Shown piece after piece: positions 5,848 through 8,947 of a DNA stretch of 8,947 nt (position 1 is the first letter of the stretch; the number at the start of each line of letters is the position of its first letter). The position numbers were made by a program, and so were the translations under genes. Source of the stretch: CALZJC01 sp041574955 (lineage in GTDB: Bacteria; Acidobacteriota; Thermoanaerobaculia; Multivoradales; JAHEKO01); the NCBI GenBank assembly GCA_041574955.1, contig JBFGNS010000165.1, positions 1 through 8,947 of the forward strand, given 5' to 3'. The notes under the pieces are model-generated. The model was not told the origin of the DNA, searched no databases, and saw only the letters and a program-made list of their open reading frames with translations.

Positions 5848-7538
5848 GCCTCCTGCGCCATCAGGTGCGGCACGGCGCCTACGCCGACTCGGTGGTGCTG
5901 ATGCAGCTCCAGGCCAACCTGGCGGCGCTCGACGGCGTGGTCGACGCCGCCGCGGTGATGGCCACCCGCACCAACCGCGAGCTGCTCGCAGCCAGCGACC
6001 TGCTGCCGCGCAACACCGGCGCCGGGGCCGACGACCTGCTGCTGGTAGTGCGGGCCGACAACGCGGAGGCCGCCGACGCGGCGCTGGCGGCGGTCGATGG
6101 CCTGCTGGCCCGCCGCCACCAAGCGGCCGACGGCGACTACCGGCCGAAGAGCCTCGACGGCGCCCTGAAGCTCCTGCCGTCGGCGCGCTGGGTGCTGGTG
6201 TCGGTGCCGGGCCGCTACGCCGCCGACGTCGCCCGCCGGGCGCTCGAGCGCGACCGCCACGTCTTTCTCTACAGCGACAACGTGCCGCTCGACGACGAGG
6301 TGGCGCTCAAGCGGCTTGCCGCCGAGCGGGGACTGCTGGTGATGGGGCCCGACTGCGGCACGGCGATCGTCGGCGGCTCGGGCCTCGGCTTCGCCAACCG
6401 GGTGCGGCGCGGCGGGGTCGGCATCGTCGGAGCCTCGGGCACCGGCATCCAGGCGATCGCCAGCCGCGTCCACGCGCTCGGCGAAGGCGTCTCGCACGCT
6501 CTTGGTACCGGCGGCCGCGACCTGTCGGAGAAGGTCGGCGGCGCGACCGCCCTCCAGGGCCTCGACCTGCTGCGCCGCGACCCCGAGACGCGGGTGATCG
6601 TCCTGGTCTCGAAGCCGCCGGCCGCGACGGTTGCGGCGCGGCTGCTGGCGGCGGCGCGCGCCACCGGCAAGCCGGTGGTGGTGTGCTTCCTCGGTTGGCC
6701 GCCGCCGGCACGGCGGCTCGGGCCGCTCGCCTTCGCCGCCGGGCTCGACGATGCGGCCGAGCTGGCGGTGAAGCTCGCCGGCAGCGAGGCGAAGCCGTCG
6801 TCTGCCGGCGGGCCCGCCGCCGAAGAGCCCGACGACGGATCGCCGGACGAGCGGGGCCAGTTGCGGGCGCTGTTCGGCGGCGGCACCCTGGCCCAGGAGC
6901 TGCTCCAGGCGGTCGCGCCGTTCCTCGCGCCGCTGCACTCGAACCTGAAGGCCCCCGGGGTCGAGCCGCTCGACGATCCGGCCCGCAGCCGCGGCCACGC
7001 GGTGATCGACCTGGGGGAGGACGAGTACACCGCCGGCCGGCTCCACCCGATGCTCGACCCGGCGCTGCGGCTGGACCGGTTGCGCCAGGAGGCCGCCGAC
7101 CCCGACACCGCTCTGATCCTGGTCGACCTGGTGCTGGGCGACGGCGCCCACGCCGACCCGGCCGCCGGGCTGGCCGAGACGATCGCCGAGGTCGAGCGGC
7201 CCGGGCTCGAGCTCGCCGCGCTGGTGGTCGGCACCGACGAAGACCCCCAGGACGCCGCCGCCCAGAGCGAGGCGCTGGCCGCCAGCGGCGTGACGGTGTT
7301 CACCGAGCTGCCCGCCGTCGCGGCGCACGTCGTCGAGCGGCTGGCGCCGCCGCCCGAGCCGCCCGCCAACCCGGTGGCGCTCGACGCGCTGGCCGACGGG
7401 CCGGCGGCGGTCAACATCGGTCTCGAGATCTTCGGTGACGGCGTGGCCGCCACCGGCGGCGAGGCGGTGCAGGTCGACTGGCGACCGCCGGCGGGCGGCA
7501 ACGAGCGGCTGCGCGCGATCCTCGACAAGCTACGCTAG
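5844..7538 (+). CDS. fdrA: FdrA/AllF family protein (oxamate carbamoyltransferase subunit-like)
   Basis: This 564-aa protein is close in length to the roughly 555-aa E. coli FdrA. It is related to succinyl-CoA synthetases and, with YlbE and YlbF, forms the enzyme that splits oxalurate into oxamate and carbamoyl phosphate. Visible motifs are MGPDCGTA (167-174), the CoA-ligase-like nucleotide loop IVGASGTGIQ (194-203), GTGGRDLSEKVGG (221-233), and EDEYTAGRLHPMLDP (392-406). A C-terminal block contains VNIGLEIF (523-530) and VDWRPPAGG (544-552). Residues 312-340 are a Gly/Pro/Glu-rich linker between the two halves. ATG 5844 overlaps the amidase stop and has GGAGG at 5833-5837. The family is firm; the carbamoyl acceptor or donor in this organism is inferred only. 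Confidence 0.93.
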   Translation: MSLLRHQVRHGAYADSVVLMQLQANLAALDGVVDAAAVMATRTNRELLAASDLLPRNTGAGADDLLLVVRADNAEAADAALAAVDGLLARRHQAADGDYRPKSLDGALKLLPSARWVLVSVPGRYAADVARRALERDRHVFLYSDNVPLDDEVALKRLAAERGLLVMGPDCGTAIVGGSGLGFANRVRRGGVGIVGASGTGIQAIASRVHALGEGVSHALGTGGRDLSEKVGGATALQGLDLLRRDPETRVIVLVSKPPAATVAARLLAAARATGKPVVVCFLGWPPPARRLGPLAFAAGLDDAAELAVKLAGSEAKPSSAGGPAAEEPDDGSPDERGQLRALFGGGTLAQELLQAVAPFLAPLHSNLKAPGVEPLDDPARSRGHAVIDLGEDEYTAGRLHPMLDPALRLDRLRQEAADPDTALILVDLVLGDGAHADPAAGLAETIAEVERPGLELAALVVGTDEDPQDAAAQSEALAASGVTVFTELPAVAAHVVERLAPPPEPPANPVALDALADGPAAVNIGLEIFGDGVAATGGEAVQVDWRPPAGGNERLRAILDKLR

Positions 7539-7609
7539 CCTGACCTTCTCACCCATCCGCTGCTGTGCGTCCGTCATGCACCTGAATCTGCACGACTCAC
7601 CTTGTTCGG

Positions 7610-7635
7610 GCATCCTCGACGTAGTTCGAGGACGC
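7610..7635 (+). other. Central hairpin of the palindrome
   Basis: GCATCCTCGA (7610-7619) pairs with TCGAGGACGC (7626-7635) around a 6-base loop, CGTAGT, with a single A-C mismatch. It forms the tip of the larger palindromic structure. The absence of a T run argues against termination. Confidence 0.6.
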
Positions 7636-7681
7636 CTGCGGTGCCCGCCGGCGGAGGGTCGCACATCTTCAGGCATCTACG

Positions 7682-7698
7682 GCCGCTCGCCGAGCGGC
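7682..7698 (+). other. Local hairpin competing with the palindrome's right arm
   Basis: GCCGCT (7682-7687) pairs with AGCGGC (7693-7698) around CGCCG. The second strand is also part of the long-range right arm (7693-7720), so the two pairings exclude each other over 6 bases. This could matter for folding during transcription, just before the DUF1116 ribosome binding site. Short GC-rich hairpins arise easily at this base composition. Confidence 0.35.
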
Positions 7699-7721
7699 TC
7701 GGTGAGAAGGTCAGGCTCGCT

Positions 7722-7736
7722 GGGAGATTGACCATG
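7722..7736 (+). promoter_or_regulatory. Ribosome binding site and start of the DUF1116 gene
   Basis: GGGAG at 7722-7726 lies 7 bases before ATG 7734 and decides the start of the DUF1116 gene. It sits immediately 3' of the palindrome's outer stem, which ends at 7720. Stem formation would leave it exposed, while alternative folds could cover it. Confidence 0.7.
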
Positions 7737-8947
7737 GCACCCGACGTCGAACAGGCCAACCGCACCGCGGTCGAGCGCATGACATCCGCCCGGCCGATGC
7801 TCACCAGCATCGGCATCGCTCAGCACGAGCTGCCCGGGCTCGAGGGACGGATGCTGCTCCACGCCGGGCCACCGATCGCCTGGCCGGAGATGTCGGGGCC
7901 GCTGCGCGGCGCGGTGATCGGCGCCGTGCTGCTCGAGGGCTGGGCCGACGATGCCGAAGCTGCCGAGCGGATGGCGGCATCGGGCGAGATCGCCTTCCAG
8001 CCGTGCCACCACCACGGCGCGGTGGGCCCGATGGCCGGCGTCATCTCGCCGTCGATGGCGGTCTACCGGGTGGAGAACGCCGAGCACGGCAACGTCGCCT
8101 GGTCGAACCTGAACGAGGGCTACGGCAAGGTGCTGCGCTACGGCGCCTACGCCCCCGAAGTGCTCGACAAGCTGCGCTGGATGAACGACACCATGGCGCC
8201 GATCCTGGCGGCGGCGCTGGTGGCGTTGACCGGCATCGACCTCAAGGCGCTGATGGCCGAGGCCCTGCACATGGGCGACGAGGGGCACAACCGCAACAAG
8301 GCGGGATCGGTGCTCTACACCAAGCTGCTGGCGCCGGCGATCGCCGAGACCACCGACGACCGCAAGGCCGCCGCAAAGGTCCTGCGCTTCCTGGGCGACA
8401 ACGCGCTGTCGGTGCTGAACCCGGTGATGGCCGCCTGCAAGGCGATGGCCGACGCGGCGCACGGCGTCGAGGGCTCGACGGTGGTCTCGGCGATGGCGCG
8501 CAACGGCACCGAGATCGGCATCCGGGTCTCGGGCCTGGGCGACGACTGGTTCACCGCCCCGGCACCCACCCCCGACGGGCTCTACTTCTCGGGCTTCTCG
8601 GCCGACGACGCCAACCCCGACATCGGCGACTCGACGATCACCGAGACCGCCGGTATCGGCGCCTTCGCCATGGCGGCGGCGCCGGCCATCGTCACCTTCG
8701 TCTCGGGCACGCCGCGCGACGCCCTGGACGCCACCCTCGAGATGTACGAGATCACCGCCGGCGAGCACCCGCAGTTCACCATCCCGCAGCTCGACTTCCG
8801 CGGCACGCCGGTGGGGATCGACCTGCGAAAGGTGGTCGAGCTCCAGATCCCGCCGCGGGTCAACACCGGCATCGCCCACCGCGAGGCCGGTGTCGGCCAG
8901 ATCGGCGCCGGGCTGGTGCGGCCGCCGCTCGAGCTGTTCGAGCAGGC
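7734..8947 (+). CDS. allG: DUF1116 family protein (YlbE/AllG, oxamate carbamoyltransferase subunit-like), partial
   Basis: About 404 residues are visible and the frame is still open at the window end. Family members are about 420-470 aa, so little is missing. The blocks CHHHGAVGPMAGVISPSMAV (91-110), LNEGYGKVLRYGAYAP (126-141), ALHMGDEGHNRNKA (177-190) and SGLGDDWFTAPAP are characteristic of DUF1116. In E. coli this protein works with FdrA and YlbF in oxamate carbamoyltransferase. The His and Cys residues at 91-94 and H179/D182/H185 are the most strongly conserved polar clusters and may form the active or metal site (inference). It directly follows fdrA in the same direction, as in E. coli, but is separated by the 187-bp palindrome. 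The AllH-like (DUF2877) partner would be expected further on. Confidence 0.92.
   Translation, partial: MAPDVEQANRTAVERMTSARPMLTSIGIAQHELPGLEGRMLLHAGPPIAWPEMSGPLRGAVIGAVLLEGWADDAEAAERMAASGEIAFQPCHHHGAVGPMAGVISPSMAVYRVENAEHGNVAWSNLNEGYGKVLRYGAYAPEVLDKLRWMNDTMAPILAAALVALTGIDLKALMAEALHMGDEGHNRNKAGSVLYTKLLAPAIAETTDDRKAAAKVLRFLGDNALSVLNPVMAACKAMADAAHGVEGSTVVSAMARNGTEIGIRVSGLGDDWFTAPAPTPDGLYFSGFSADDANPDIGDSTITETAGIGAFAMAAAPAIVTFVSGTPRDALDATLEMYEITAGEHPQFTIPQLDFRGTPVGIDLRKVVELQIPPRVNTGIAHREAGVGQIGAGLVRPPLELFEQ

Larger units (their letters stand above)
7534..7720. repeat. 187-bp imperfect palindrome between fdrA and the DUF1116 gene
   Basis: The arms 7534-7561 and 7693-7720 are inverted complements matching at 25 of 28 positions, including 17 uninterrupted pairs (7537-7553 with 7701-7717, core GCCTGACCTTCTCACC). 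Inside, 7576-7586 (ATGC-ac-CTGAA) pairs with 7668-7676 (TTCAGGCAT), and a hairpin sits at the centre, so most of the element folds on itself. It contains the fdrA stop codon (7536-7538) and ends 2 bases before the next ribosome binding site. There is no transposase and no obvious target-site duplication. It could be a MITE-like insertion or an RNA element that tunes fdrA versus DUF1116 expression. No T tract follows, so it is not an ordinary terminator. Confidence 0.75.

Noticed and set aside
5478..7328. Minus-strand open frame of about 616 codons opposite the amidase and fdrA
   Set aside because: It consists of Gln/Arg/Gly/Val repeats with no domain, and lies antisense to two well-supported genes.
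7435..7731. Small plus-strand gene overlapping the end of fdrA and the palindrome
   Set aside because: It is out of frame with fdrA, has no ribosome binding site or recognisable motif, and most of it lies in the palindrome.
7539..7733. Intrinsic terminator between fdrA and the DUF1116 gene
   Set aside because: Stems are present but no T tract follows any of them, and the two flanking genes encode partner subunits expected to be co-expressed.
7677..8879. Minus-strand open frame of about 400 codons opposite the DUF1116 gene
   Set aside because: The composition is that of a reverse shadow (His/Arg/Gly-rich). The plus-strand frame carries the DUF1116 blocks and a good ribosome binding site.

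Overview
The window is very GC-rich DNA from a bacterium. Genes are tightly packed on the plus strand, use frequent GTG starts and often share 4-base stop/start overlaps. Codon third positions are almost all G or C. Two features hint at Acidobacteriota or a similar high-GC phylum from environmental genomes: an interspersed repeat of the 'GTCATCCTGAGCGnAGCGAAGG' type, and two -10-like boxes placed directly in front of start codons. The sequence alone does not settle the taxon.

Region 1 (1-340) is non-coding plus a complete initiator tRNA (tRNA-fMet, CAT anticodon, encoded CCA). The tRNA has a recognisable promoter and a strong intrinsic terminator. The first 136 bases carry a long-range 14-bp inverted repeat of unknown meaning.

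Region 2 (384-2797) holds four housekeeping-type genes: a YqgE/AlgH (UPF0301) protein, a four-helix membrane protein of the YvlD/phage_holin_4_2 family, endonuclease III (nth) with an intact active site and 4Fe-4S cluster, and a YdfG-like short-chain dehydrogenase. They are close together and probably co-transcribed.

Region 3 (2906-8947, running off the end) looks like one catabolic operon. It begins with a probable leaderless promoter and an 84-aa protein of unknown function. Next come the FAD subunit and the 2Fe-2S subunit of a molybdenum hydroxylase (CoxM/CoxS type, xanthine dehydrogenase family), an amidase-signature hydrolase, FdrA (AllF) and a DUF1116 protein (AllG/YlbE). In E. coli the last two are subunits of oxamate carbamoyltransferase, which releases carbamoyl phosphate at the end of allantoin breakdown. 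The gene set suggests a route in which a nitrogen heterocycle or ureide is hydroxylated, opened or deamidated, and its carbamoyl group recovered as carbamoyl phosphate for ATP. The substrate cannot be read from the sequence. The large molybdopterin subunit is absent from its usual place beside CoxM/CoxS and may lie beyond the window.

The most unusual non-coding structure is a 187-bp imperfect palindrome (7534-7720) with 28-base arms. It fills the gap between fdrA and the DUF1116 gene, overlaps the fdrA stop codon and ends directly before the ribosome binding site of the next gene. It could be a MITE-like insertion or an RNA control element.
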